Shown here: positions 1 to 8,151 of the stretch, piece after piece
Layout of the letters: every line of letters starts with the position of its first letter
How positions within the stretch are numbered: position 1 is the first letter of the stretch
Assembly (NCBI GenBank): GCA_003550305.1
Contig: QKYT01000543.1
Location: 1-17,358, forward strand
Length of the DNA stretch: 17,358 nt
Source of the DNA: Glomus cerebriforme
Taxonomy: Eukaryota; Glomeromycota; Glomeromycetes; Glomerales; Glomeraceae
Direction of reading: 5' to 3'
The notes under the pieces: generated by a model
The model's database searches: none
Seen by the model: only the letters and a program-made list of their open reading frames with translations
What the model was told of the DNA's origin: nothing
Made by a program: the position numbers and the translations under genes

Positions 1-12
1 TTGTATTGAATT

Positions 13-214
13 AAAAATCGGCAGTCCAATTTTAAAAGAACCTTGGCAGATTTTGCCAAAAATCGACACGTCGATTTACAAATCATCATTCTGATTTTTG
101 TCAAAAAAAGGATTTCCGATTGCTTGCGATTCGCGCCATAAAATCGGCCGAAAAAAGACATAAATCGGACAAATTTAGCCAAAAATCGGCAGTCAGATTT
201 ATTGCCGATTTTTA
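13..214. repeat. AAAAATCGGC-rich repeat block
   Basis: The 14-mer AAAAATCGGCAGTC occurs twice in direct orientation, at 13-26 and 181-194. The 12-mer TAAAAATCGGCA at 12-23 is matched by its exact inverse TGCCGATTTTTA at 203-214, so the block is bracketed by inverted copies. Degenerate versions (AAAATCGAC, AAAATCGGCC, AAATCGGAC, CCGATTG) fill the space between. The block is more GC-rich than its surroundings. It is probably the end of an interspersed repeat or of a non-autonomous DNA element cut by the window edge. The element family cannot be named from sequence alone. Confidence 0.5.
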
Positions 215-433
215 CTTATTTAACGTGTGGCGAGTTTCTGGTTTATTATTAAAATGATCGACATGGCGCAGTTTACAGCAATTCGAAAACGGTGATAAAT
301 AGAATCTTTACAGATTGATATTTCAAAAAAATAAAAAAATAGAAATTATAAAATGTCATAAAGTATGAATATCTATTTTATTGGATCAAGATAGTGAAGG
401 ACTGAAGGTTAATTTAATAGACTACAAAATAAT

Positions 434-564
434 GTACAATTTTTAGATATATTCCGTATATTCTCTGGACATAAAACACAAAAATACAATACAAAACATA
501 AAACACAATTTTTTATAGAAAATGTATGGAATATGTACAGAAAATATCCAGAAAAAAATTGTAC
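434..564. repeat. Possible small inverted-repeat element
   Basis: GTACAATTTTT at 434-444 is the exact inverse of AAAAATTGTAC at 554-564. The pair encloses about 110 bp of AT-rich sequence that contains further weak dyads (ATTCCGTATATTC against GGAATATGTAC). The size and 11-bp perfect ends would suit a miniature inverted-repeat element, but at this base composition chance remains possible. No clear target-site duplication was seen. Confidence 0.25.
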
Positions 565-599
565 GGAAATTGTTGGAAAACATAAACACACCATATGGA

Positions 600-1370
600 A
601 TATTTTATCAATTTCAATAATTTAATAAATAAAAAAATAATTTTTAAATAAAAAAAGTTTTCTTTCTTTTTTTCGCAATTATTAATTATTCATTTTGATT
701 ATTTTAAAAATTAAAATAAAAATTTTCAGTTTAATTAAATGTCTCTAATGTCTTTAATCTATTCTATTTAACAAATCTAAATTAATTTTACTAATTGTTA
801 TCTAAATATTGTTTTGTTGTTTTATACTCTCCACTCATATAAATTTGTAATACTTTTTTCCGCACTTTATAGGTGATCTTCAATAGTCCTGTCACTTTCT
901 GGAGAAGGCCAAAAGTGTCCACCTATCCTGGGAACTAGATTCTCTATCCATTATTTCTAAACTTTTCCTCAAATTGTTCATTTTTCTTTCTGTGCATTTT
1001 AGCTTTCTTCTCATTTCTCTTCATTGAAATTTTCATTTTCAATGATTTCTTTAGTCTTCGTCAATTCTTTCATTTATGTAATTTTAGTTGTTGCTTTCTT
1101 GTGTATATTTGTGTTATCCTTAGATACTTTTTGTCTTTACTGTTTAAAAGGTCTAATATGATCACTGCACTTCTTTTTTTCTGCTTTATATATTTTGTTC
1201 CTTCATATTCTGTTAATAAAGTCATTTCTTTCTTATAAAAGCAGTTTCAGGTTTCAGTATTTTATGGCTATTTTCAAACTAGTAAAAGGCTTTTTGCTAA
1301 CAGATGGTATCTTTATAGAGTTACTGGATTTTTTTATAATTAAGTAAAATAAGTGAAGAGGAATTCTAAT
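600..1370. other. Gene-free AT-rich stretch
   Basis: No coding region, RNA gene or clear repeat is visible. A slightly GC-richer patch near 870-945 can be read on the minus strand as a short peptide (PRIGGHFWPSPESDRTIEDH then stop). It might be a scrap of an old gene or transposon, but it is too short to assign. Confidence 0.5.
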
Positions 1371-1377
1371 CTAAACC

Positions 1378-1416
1378 AACCAGTCAGTTAGGAGATACTC
1401 AACTATCTGACCGGTT
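1378..1416. repeat. Imperfect hairpin, 14-nt arms
   Basis: AACCAGTCAGTTAG at 1378-1391 pairs with CTATCTGACCGGTT at 1403-1416, matching at 12 of 14 positions around an 11-nt loop. The arms are GC-richer than the flanks. It may be a fragment of a mobile-element terminus or a fortuitous dyad. No function is assigned. Confidence 0.4.
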
Positions 1417-1838
1417 TTCCTTGCCTGATACGAGAAAATTCTCATATACAGTATAAGGAAAATAAAGGGAGAGTTTAGAGGGAGGTAGAGGGTAGATGTG
1501 ATAGGTTTTAAAAAGGATAATAAAGAGAAAACAAAATTGTGATATTAATATAATTAAAGATACCTTTGTTAGAAAATATAAAAATTAGTATGAAATATTG
1601 AAGAAAAGGCTATATTTATATATTTAAAAATAATAAGAATATAAAAAATGAGTCAAAATTAATGATACAAAAGCATGATGAGTCGCATCATTCAAATTTC
1701 CATATTTGGGAAACTTTATATTTTTATGTGTTATGTAAAATTAATAATCTGTTAATTCACATGCATCACATGCCATACTTTACTCATATACTAGGAAATG
1801 GTATTTTTATTTTTAATTTTTTTAATCAAATTTTAAGG

Positions 1839-1874
1839 CACGTGACCGGACAAACAGAAATCGCCACGCACGTG
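1839..1874. promoter_or_regulatory. Pair of CACGTG E-boxes 30 bp apart
   Basis: CACGTG lies at 1839-1844 and at 1869-1874. The spacing is exactly 30 bp, close to three helical turns. CACGTG is the classical core for bHLH factors in fungi. The pair sits in a GC-richer island that continues to about 1925 with TTCGCTTCGCTCC. No intact gene begins nearby, so the motif may instead belong to a repeat element. Regulatory function is inferred only from the motif. Confidence 0.3.
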
Positions 1875-1973
1875 ATCATAATGGTTATTCACCTCGCATA
1901 GTCCTTCGCTTCGCTCCGGACAATTATAATATCTTAATTATTACTTATCATATTAATTGTCATAAGTCTTATA

Positions 1974-2001
1974 AAATAAATTTAAATCCTTAAATTTATT
2001 T
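1974..2001. repeat. Perfect 12-bp stem-loop
   Basis: AAATAAATTTAA at 1974-1985 is followed by a 4-nt ATCC loop and its exact inverse TTAAATTTATTT at 1990-2001. Around it are two further dyads: ACAATTA/TAATTGT just upstream, and GCATCA (2004-2009) against TGATGC (2031-2036). The nested inverted repeats suggest a structured element rather than random AT-rich sequence. No known RNA family was recognised. Confidence 0.4.
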
Positions 2002-2251
2002 CCGCATCAATTAATCCTTTCGGAGTAGTCTGATGCTTTAAATTTTTATTTTTATTGAAGAAATTTCAGGATCAAAAATTTTAAATTATATACCAATACA
2101 AGAAAAATCATTAACCATATGGAGACACAGTACATAATTGTCGGTTGGTTATAAAACTTTTATATTGTAATTTGTCATCAAAAAATAATTATTTCATTGA
2201 TAAAGTATAAATGATAAAATGTTTAGAAAGAATTTCATTAAGGAAAAAATA

Positions 2252-2680
2252 TTAACTAGAGAAGTTGATGTATGTTAAATTCATCACTGTTAAGTTACCG
2301 ATAGTATAATTTCCTTCAAGAAGAGAATTTCTATGAACCAAAATAACATTTCCAACAATACTTATTTCCTTTTTACCTTGATGATTATTAAAATGACTAA
2401 CTCCTTGTGCAATAGTTAACCAAATATCATCAGGTGTTAAACATATTGTAAATGTTGATGGTTATTATAAGCATGAAAAATTGCTGCAGCCAATCCATGA
2501 GAAACTATTGTATGTTTAAGAACAGATTGTTTGTTTGGAAAAGTTTCATCATAGTCAATTGAAATTGCGTGCGTAAACATTTGTATCAGAAAATATTTGA
2601 GAAATTTTATCTTTTATTAAAATATATTCTTCAGGTTTATTTTTAAGATTAATTTCTTTAATTAGAATTTGAGTACTCAT
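2252..2680 (-). pseudogene. Decayed DUF4419-family gene fragment
   Basis: Read on the minus strand from ATG at 2680, the frame opens with MSTQILIKEINLKNK and runs to a TGA at 2555-2557. The reading then continues in a second frame with ISIDYDETFPNKQSVLKHT and FHAYNNHQHL up to a TAA at 2437-2439. It resumes in a third frame with LTPDDIWLTIAQGVSHF and HQGKKEISIVGN. The pattern 'HAYN.HQHL...PDD.WL.IAQG' followed by a GKKE block is what I know from the N-terminal part of DUF4419 proteins (Pfam PF14388), which I recall as numerous in Rhizophagus. Two frameshifts (about 2555-2590 and 2440-2458) and an apparent loss of about ten residues between IAQGVS and GKKE make a functional product unlikely. 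The remainder of the domain is not found downstream of 2252. The function of DUF4419 is unknown. An unrecognised intron at either shift is possible, but neither shows a good GT-AG pair. Confidence 0.75.
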
Positions 2681-2852
2681 TTTCTTAAAGAAAATGGTGG
2701 TTAGAATAAGTCAGTAATAAGTTAAATGAAATTGTAAACAAATAAAATAATATTATTGATATATGACTCGACCCTCCAAAACTTTTGATTAATTTCGATT
2801 TTAGATTCCCAATTAACTTAATATCTTAATTACCTCTACCTTCGCAAACTGA

Positions 2853-2996
2853 ATCAAAAATCACAATTTCTTTACACGCAAGACCAATATTTCCAATCGT
2901 AGAGGCATATCCTTTACTACAGAAATCAAAGCTTTGGATCCTAACCATGCCGAAGCGACTTATATTCTAGAAAATTCTCTGGCTATTAATACTTAG
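2853..2996 (+). pseudogene. Possible TPR-repeat relic
   Basis: A 47-codon open stretch between an in-frame TGA (2850-2852) and TAG (2994-2996) contains SNRRGISF followed by EIKALDPNHAEATYILENSLAINT. The segments N-R-G-I and A-L-D-P-N-H-A-E-A-T-Y match the usual start of helix B and the boundary to the next repeat in tetratricopeptide repeats. The sequence between them is shorter than a full 34-residue TPR, as if a deletion had joined two repeats. There is no start codon and no extension on either side, so this is a gene scrap, not a gene. The short match leaves real doubt. Confidence 0.4.
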
Positions 2997-3068
2997 AAAC
3001 AATTACACAAAACGTATCCTTCGTTTCGAAACTAGTTTCAAAAATAGCTTGTCCCTAAAAAAACATGA

Positions 3069-3745
3069 AAGTAACGTTAGCAACGTTCTACTAACGTTCT
3101 TAAAATAAAATGAAATCCCCACACCGCAATCTACCTTCATTACGTTCCTGATGTCCGTTCCCTTCAAAGAATTATCTACAAAAATAAAACAGAAAAAAAA
3201 GAAACGTTAGTATCATTTCTTTAAACAATTTCTTACATTCCACACCTTCATACTCACCACGTTCCATTTTAGATAGTTCGTCTTCCCGAAGGCTTTTTTC
3301 CTATAAATAATTAAAAAAAACCATACCTACAAAATAAAACAAATAAATGAAACGTTAGTACCGTTTCTTAAACAAATTCTGATATTCCACACTCCTCTCA
3401 TACACACCACGTTCCATTTTAAATAGTCCCGTCTTCCCGAAGGCTTGAATTAAAAAAAATCTCCTACAGAGATAAAACAAAATTAAAGAAATGTTAGTAC
3501 CGTTTCTTTAATTAAACAAATTCCGAAATTTTACACCCATCTCACCACATTTTGGATAAACCCATCTTCCCAAAGACCGTTCCCTATAAAGAATAAAAAA
3601 AAATCTCTTACAGAAATAAAACAAAATAAAAGAAACGTTAGTACCGTTTCTTTAAACAAATTCCGAAATTCCACACCCCTCTCATACTCACCACATTACA
3701 TTTTAGACAGTTTCGTCTCCCTGAAGATTGTTCCCTATAAAAAAA
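3069..3745. repeat. Degenerate tandem array, ~144-bp unit
   Basis: Four clear units are recognisable from the anchor GAAACGTTAGTAYCRTTTC (one unit has ATG for ACG). The anchor begins at 3201, 3349, 3488 and 3632, giving periods of 148, 139 and 144 bp. Each unit continues with an AAACAAATTC-like run, a CACAC..CTCA block, CACCACGTTCCATTTTAGATAG and CGTCTTCCCGAAGGC, and ends in CCTATAAA plus an A-rich run with AATAAAACA. A more diverged fifth unit appears to precede them at about 3069-3180. The anchor is itself a dyad (AGAAACG and CGTTTCT around TTAGTAC). There is no open reading frame through the units, so this is a noncoding minisatellite-like array. Confidence 0.85.
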
Positions 3746-3759
3746 AAATCTTTATAACA

Positions 3760-4439
3760 TATATTATAATGAATAAACAAAAAAAAAGGAAAAGGAAAAG
3801 AAAACAATTTACCGTAACAGGCAAATCGTATATTTAATAACAAAAAAGTTTTTAACAAATAAAAAAATGATTTTTACAAAAAAAATTCATAATTAAGTTG
3901 CATGAAAAAATGAGATGCGTGCAAGTGTGAAAATATATTATAAAACTATAAATTCACGTTAAAAAAGTGTTTTTAAAGAATATTGGATACTAATTTTGTT
4001 AACGAAAAAAATATTATTTATGAAGAGAACCTTAACACAGAGGTAACTTTATTTTATATGTATAATTTTATAAATAATTACAATACATATTTCTATAATA
4101 CTTAGTCTGTTGAATTTGAACTTCTATACACTATACTCAACATCGATAAGAGAGTTTTTATAAATAGTACCACGTTAAATTTTTTATATCTTAACTTTAA
4201 TCGATTATAATAATTATAATACAAATCGATTGTGGATTAATCGCGGATTTAATAAATGAATTGAAGGATGAAAAGGGTTAATTAGTTCTTGATTTCATAG
4301 ATATTCAATACTTCATGACTTAATATATATTCAAAATAATTTATTTCTTTTAAATAACAATAACAACAACAACAACAATAATAAATAATCCTTGCAATAT
4401 AACTCTGGTTGGCTAAACGAATTTGCATAATATAAAGCC
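3760..4439. other. Gene-free AT-rich spacer with AAC microsatellite
   Basis: No coding region is seen. The stretch includes a purine run near 3780-3805 and a short AAC/AAT microsatellite at about 4356-4388. The microsatellite is just beyond the stop codon of the minus-strand Sel1 gene and so probably lies in or near its 3' untranslated region. No canonical AATAAA for that gene is obvious. Confidence 0.5.
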
Positions 4440-5810
4440 TCATGCTTCTATATAATTGATATTAATATCAATATCTGAACCATTCAAAAAATCATTTATA
4501 GTAATTGGAGGTTTTTTATAAGCATATAATGATACATATTTTTCAATCCATTTTGTAGCTTCATTTAAATTTTTTTCAGTTCCAATGCCATCTCTATAAC
4601 ATTTTGCAACCAAATAAACTGCTTTTAATTTATTTTGATTGGCTAATTTTAAATACCATTTAAATGCTTTACTTTCATTCTTATTAATAAGATTATCAAG
4701 ATAATATTCTGCTAGTTTATATTGAGCATTAATCTCACCATTTATTGCAGCTTTTCTATTCCAATAAAACCATTTTTCTTCACATTTTGAAATATAATAA
4801 TTTGCTACTATATATTGGCTAGAACGATGACCTTTTTCTGCAGCTATTAAATACCATTCAAACGCTTTATTTCCATCTTTTAAAATGCCATTCCCTTGAC
4901 GATAACAATCTCCTATCATAAATGATGCATTTGCAAACTTTTCACTTGCAGATTTTAAATAAAATTTAAATGCTTTCTTTTTTTCTTTTATAACACCAAT
5001 TCCGTAATTATAACAATTACCTAATTTGTACATTGCTCTAATATTTCCTCCTTTTGATGATCTTGAATACCATTCAAATATCTTATTATAATCTGTTTGG
5101 ACATTTATACCATAATAATAACAATTACCTATATAAAATTGTGATATTGGATCTCCTTTTTCAGCATTTTTTATGTTAAATTTGTAGTTATTTTTCCTTC
5201 TTATGATAACATCTTTATAAAGAAATAAAGAATAATAATATTGTAAAATGGTTTCATTTAATTTTGTAATATCATCAGTTAATTCAGTCATGACATCATT
5301 TTTTTGATTAAAGGAAAATCGAGTTGTTGTTTTAATAGCATTAGTAAATATTTCAAGTGCCTTATCATTATTAACTTTACATCCAATTCCATATTGATAA
5401 AAATATCCAATTAAACTTGAATAATAAAAAATATTTTGTGAATTGCTTGTCATAATTTCTAATACGTCTTTAGGATCTAATTCATAATCCAATAAATAAT
5501 TATTTGTAATTTCATATAAATGAAAATTTTCATTAATATAAAAAGCTTCCATATTTATAAGAAATGTATATAATTCTTGTAATAATTCTTTAAAAAATTT
5601 TGTAATTAAAGGAGAATTTGTTGTGAGTTCATAATTTATAATATTTTCTGAGTTTGATGAAGAAATATTATTTTCTAAATTATTATGAAAATTATCAAAA
5701 TTTTTGTTATTATTATCGTCAAAATTATTAGACATTTTGAATGAATAATCAAAGTTTGAGAAAAGTGGCTTTTTATTTATACTTTTGTGTAATGTTACAA
5801 TGTTATACAT
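4440..5810 (-). CDS. Sel1-like repeat protein
   Basis: The product is an uninterrupted 456-residue protein made largely of Sel1-like repeats, helix-turn-helix solenoid units that act as protein-protein scaffolds. Recognisable repeats lie at residues 127-160, 221-256, 257-292, 293-328, 329-358 (shortened), 359-394 and 395-428. They show the typical A.Y.LG.CY..G.GV..D..KAF.WY.KAA..G pattern, for example YKLGNCYNYGIGV and FMIGDCYRQGNGI. A degenerate unit may lie in 190-220. Residues 26-60 are Asn-rich low complexity. A second Met at residue 26 (codon 5733-5735), directly before the Asn-rich tract, is an equally plausible start. There is no signal peptide or membrane segment. Many Sel1 proteins of these fungi carry an N-terminal protein kinase domain; none is present here, and no kinase motif was noticed in the ~2.3 kb upstream. 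The family is clear; the partner and pathway are unknown. Confidence 0.92.
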   Translation of the reverse strand: MYNIVTLHKSINKKPLFSNFDYSFKMSNNFDDNNNKNFDNFHNNLENNISSSNSENIINYELTTNSPLITKFFKELLQELYTFLINMEAFYINENFHLYEITNNYLLDYELDPKDVLEIMTSNSQNIFYYSSLIGYFYQYGIGCKVNNDKALEIFTNAIKTTTRFSFNQKNDVMTELTDDITKLNETILQYYYSLFLYKDVIIRRKNNYKFNIKNAEKGDPISQFYIGNCYYYGINVQTDYNKIFEWYSRSSKGGNIRAMYKLGNCYNYGIGVIKEKKKAFKFYLKSASEKFANASFMIGDCYRQGNGILKDGNKAFEWYLIAAEKGHRSSQYIVANYYISKCEEKWFYWNRKAAINGEINAQYKLAEYYLDNLINKNESKAFKWYLKLANQNKLKAVYLVAKCYRDGIGTEKNLNEATKWIEKYVSLYAYKKPPITINDFLNGSDIDININYIEA

Positions 5811-5990
5811 GTTTCAGATACAAAGTCGTCGATCGATCAAAATTAACGGAAAATCAAAAACTAACCGAAAACAATTTAATTTATTAAAAAAAATACTGAA
5901 CATTAAGATGAAATATACAAAAAGGTAGGGTCTGAGTTTGCGTAAAAAATTATGTAAATATTTACTTTTTGGATAATTTAAGATAATTTC

Positions 5991-6085
5991 AGCCAGAAAT
6001 TTATTACTTATTTTAGTAACTGACTGACATTATCGTAATTCCGGCCCTGAAAAAATGTGTACAACTAATAAAATGATTTCTGGCT
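5991..6085. repeat. Inverted repeat, MITE-like
   Basis: AGCCAGAAAT at 5991-6000 is the exact inverse of ATTTCTGGCT at 6076-6085. Internal to these, TTTATTACTTATTTTAGTAACTG and its counterpart near 6060-6075 show weaker complementarity, so the dyad extends inward with gaps. The flanks (GGGTCTGAG near 5930 and GGCCTGACCCC near 6088) also look partly complementary. The size suits a miniature inverted-repeat element. No target duplication was established. Confidence 0.35.
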
Positions 6086-6405
6086 AGGCCTGACCCCTGT
6101 ATACATATTTCGAGGTCCTATCAGAGATATAAAAAACGATTTCATAATTATTTTGTTAAAATTTCATTTTATTCCTGGACGAAGTTTTTTTGTTTCTTTT
6201 TAGTTATTAGCAATTTCTAACATTTCATTTTTTTTTAGGAATGCCCTGGACTTTTGGAAACTTCTATTTAAACATTGGGCTCTAATTGGCTCTTTCACAA
6301 AATAATTGTAGTTTTGGCATTTACGTCTATAAAAATCTGCTTTGATTAATTTCGGACATAGATTTATTTAAAACTTAACGTTAAAAAACTTAGAAGATAC
6401 TAGCC

Positions 6406-6417
6406 GTAACCGGTTAC
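6406..6417. repeat. 12-bp perfect palindrome GTAACCGGTTAC
   Basis: GTAACCGGTTAC reads the same on both strands and sits in a short GC-rich island (TAGCCGTAACCGGTTACCGC, then CTCGCACCGGG) inside very AT-rich DNA. It could be a dimeric factor-binding site or part of an element terminus. No gene begins close by. Confidence 0.35.
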
Positions 6418-7195
6418 CGCCTCGCACCGGGATCAATGAGTTTAAATCAATATAGTAAATTATGTACATAGAAAATTTTCCAGAAATAAGTTGATATAAT
6501 TAATAATAATTAGATTATACCAAGTGAAAAAAATTATTATGAATTATGTTTACAATTTTTAAAAAATTATTGTTATTGATTTTTTTTTGTATCAGATCGC
6601 CGCAGTACGCCATTTCATTTCACCTGAACCTATTGGAATAGATCAGGGCATCAGGCGCAGGCAAATCACACGTTGCACAATTCAAAATTATTTATACATG
6701 CTAATCTAAACGTTACGATTTTACATGAATTTTTTTAGTTATATAGTTAAGTTGATTTTTATATTTTAGGAACTTTTAATTATTTATTTTATGACTTACA
6801 ATTGTTTAAAATTCATTATTAGAATTAATAAGCCTAAGTAGCCTGTCAATGCTTCAAAAAAAATTTTTTGCCTTTATTTCAATAATTTATTACCGAAATT
6901 TTCGATTTAATTATTTAATTACTATTTAATTGAGATTTAATTAAATTTCGCAAATGCGGAAATGCCGATTGAATAATTTATATTATCAATATTTATTTAT
7001 ACCTTCAATAAAACGAAAAAAAAAATATTATTAAGCAATTTGTTCTATAATATTCTTTTAGGAGAAACTTTATAACATCAAGTGAATATATCATCTTGCG
7101 TTCGGCCTTAAAATTATTGGCCAATTATTAGGCAGAATTAGTCATCTGAGGACAAAGTAAACAAATAATTTAAATTATCATTGAGGTGCGTCAAC

Positions 7196-7248
7196 TGTCA
7201 GCTGACACGTTATTTTAATAAAAAAATTGTAACATGTGACAGTGTCAC
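7196..7248. promoter_or_regulatory. Twin palindromes built from TGTCA half-sites
   Basis: TGTCAGCTGACA at 7196-7207 is a perfect 12-bp palindrome. GTGACAGTGTCAC at 7236-7248 is a 13-nt palindrome with a single central base. Both are made of TGTCA/TGACA half-sites, so four half-sites fall within 53 bp, in different arrangements. TGTCA cores are typical of TALE homeodomain binding, but the assignment is only by motif. The nearest gene start is the first GST, about 900 bp downstream. Confidence 0.35.
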
Positions 7249-7431
7249 TTTTAAGGAAAAAAGGTTTATTACTTTACTGCTGCCGGAATGGGGATGGATT
7301 TTTTTTTTAATATGAAAAAAGATAATTACTTAGAATCTTATAGCAGAATTTGGACCGAAATTAATAAAAAGTCAGTTATAGAGATGTAAAGAAACTTATA
7401 ATATACCTGATACTACGACAAATATTATGTT

Positions 7432-7481
7432 GATCACAAAAAAATTTTTTGTATTTTGTGATCCCGTGATTTTCCGTGATC
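7432..7481. repeat. GATCACAAAA hairpin with GTGAT repeats
   Basis: GATCACAAAA at 7432-7441 pairs perfectly with TTTTGTGATC at 7454-7463 around an A/T loop. The second arm begins a series of GTGAT copies at 7458, 7466 and 7476 separated by short C/T spacers. It looks like the remnant of a repetitive element; no coding or RNA family is recognised. Confidence 0.4.
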
Positions 7482-8041
7482 GCAAAAACTTTTTTTTTCG
7501 GGATTGATTATTAATCAAACTTTGGATTTTACAAATTGGGAATTTAATTACGAAGGTTGAATACCGGTGTATTAGTAATTCCTAATAAGCATCTAATACC
7601 GCAAACAAGCGTACAAATAAATTCAAATTTGTATTTTGATATGACAGAAATTTGTTCTAAAAATTTAAAAAAATCTTACGATCCATTTTATTACTAATCA
7701 CTGCATATAATCAAACTTGCTATTTTAGTTTAGCGTGAGAATTTGAATCTGTTCATTCATGTCATCGGATAATTATAGAGTCTAAGCGGTAACGGTTTAT
7801 TTTACGCCTTTACTTTCATCCACCCCATTATAGATCAACTTAATGCATCGGATGATCTTCTTAATTGGTTTGTTTAATTACTTTTGCTAAAAAGAGTATC
7901 AATAAAAGACCGTACATCCGTTTATCCGAATATAGATCAGACCGGAAAGTGGCAGAAGAACAGATAGAAGACTAGGCAGGAAGTGGTAAAGTAATTTAAT
8001 GTCGTGAAATATGACACAAATTAATAGATCAAATTTTCTAA

Positions 8042-8049
8042 TATAAATA
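8042..8049 (+). promoter_or_regulatory. Candidate TATA box of first GST gene
   Basis: TATAAATA lies 110 nt upstream of the ATG at 8152. The same octamer lies 86 nt upstream of the second GST gene, which supports both as homologous promoter elements rather than chance AT-rich sequence. Confidence 0.4.
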
Positions 8050-8098
8050 TGATCTCGAAATTTTTTTCATTTTCATAAAAAAAAAAAATAAGCAAGAA

Positions 8099-8129
8099 AT
8101 AATAATAATAATAAAAATAATAATAATTT
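8099..8129. repeat. AAT microsatellite in 5' leader
   Basis: A run of AAT triplets, broken once by AAAAAT, precedes the first GST start codon by about 22 nt. It is probably in the 5' untranslated region. The second GST gene has no equivalent run. Confidence 0.7.
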
Positions 8130-8151
8130 TTAAATAATTTTTATCGCAAAA

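Larger units (their letters stand above)
5811..8041. other. Gene-free spacer with dyads and repeats
   Basis: No coding region of supportable length is seen on either strand. The stretch contains the dyad elements listed separately, a GC-richer patch at 6596-6665 without tRNA structure, and a 15-nt palindrome TTGATTATTAATCAA at 7504-7518. Homopolymer A and T runs are frequent. It also holds the upstream regions of the divergently placed Sel1 gene (minus strand) and the first GST gene (plus strand). Confidence 0.5.

Noticed and set aside
409..594. 61-codon minus-strand ORF rich in Phe, Cys and Leu
   Set aside because: Low-complexity reading of an AT-rich inverted-repeat region; no domain, no sensible context.
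1662..1901. 79-codon plus-strand ORF
   Set aside because: Runs through the CACGTG repeat-like island; composition follows base bias and no family is recognised.
1670..2040. Hammerhead-ribozyme-like TGATGAGTC and CTGATGC strings
   Set aside because: The required CUGANGA and GAAA core segments do not occur together with three stems.
3201..3650. Regular dyad-containing repeats considered as a CRISPR array
   Set aside because: Units are about 144 bp, degenerate throughout, and lie in a eukaryotic context with spliced genes; no short exact repeats with unique spacers.
6596..6665. GC-richer patch considered as tRNA or coding relic
   Set aside because: No cloverleaf can be drawn and all frames contain early stops.
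7930..8000. Frame reading RSDRKVAEEQIED before the first GST
   Set aside because: Only about 13 codons before a stop, no start, no extension; most likely chance.
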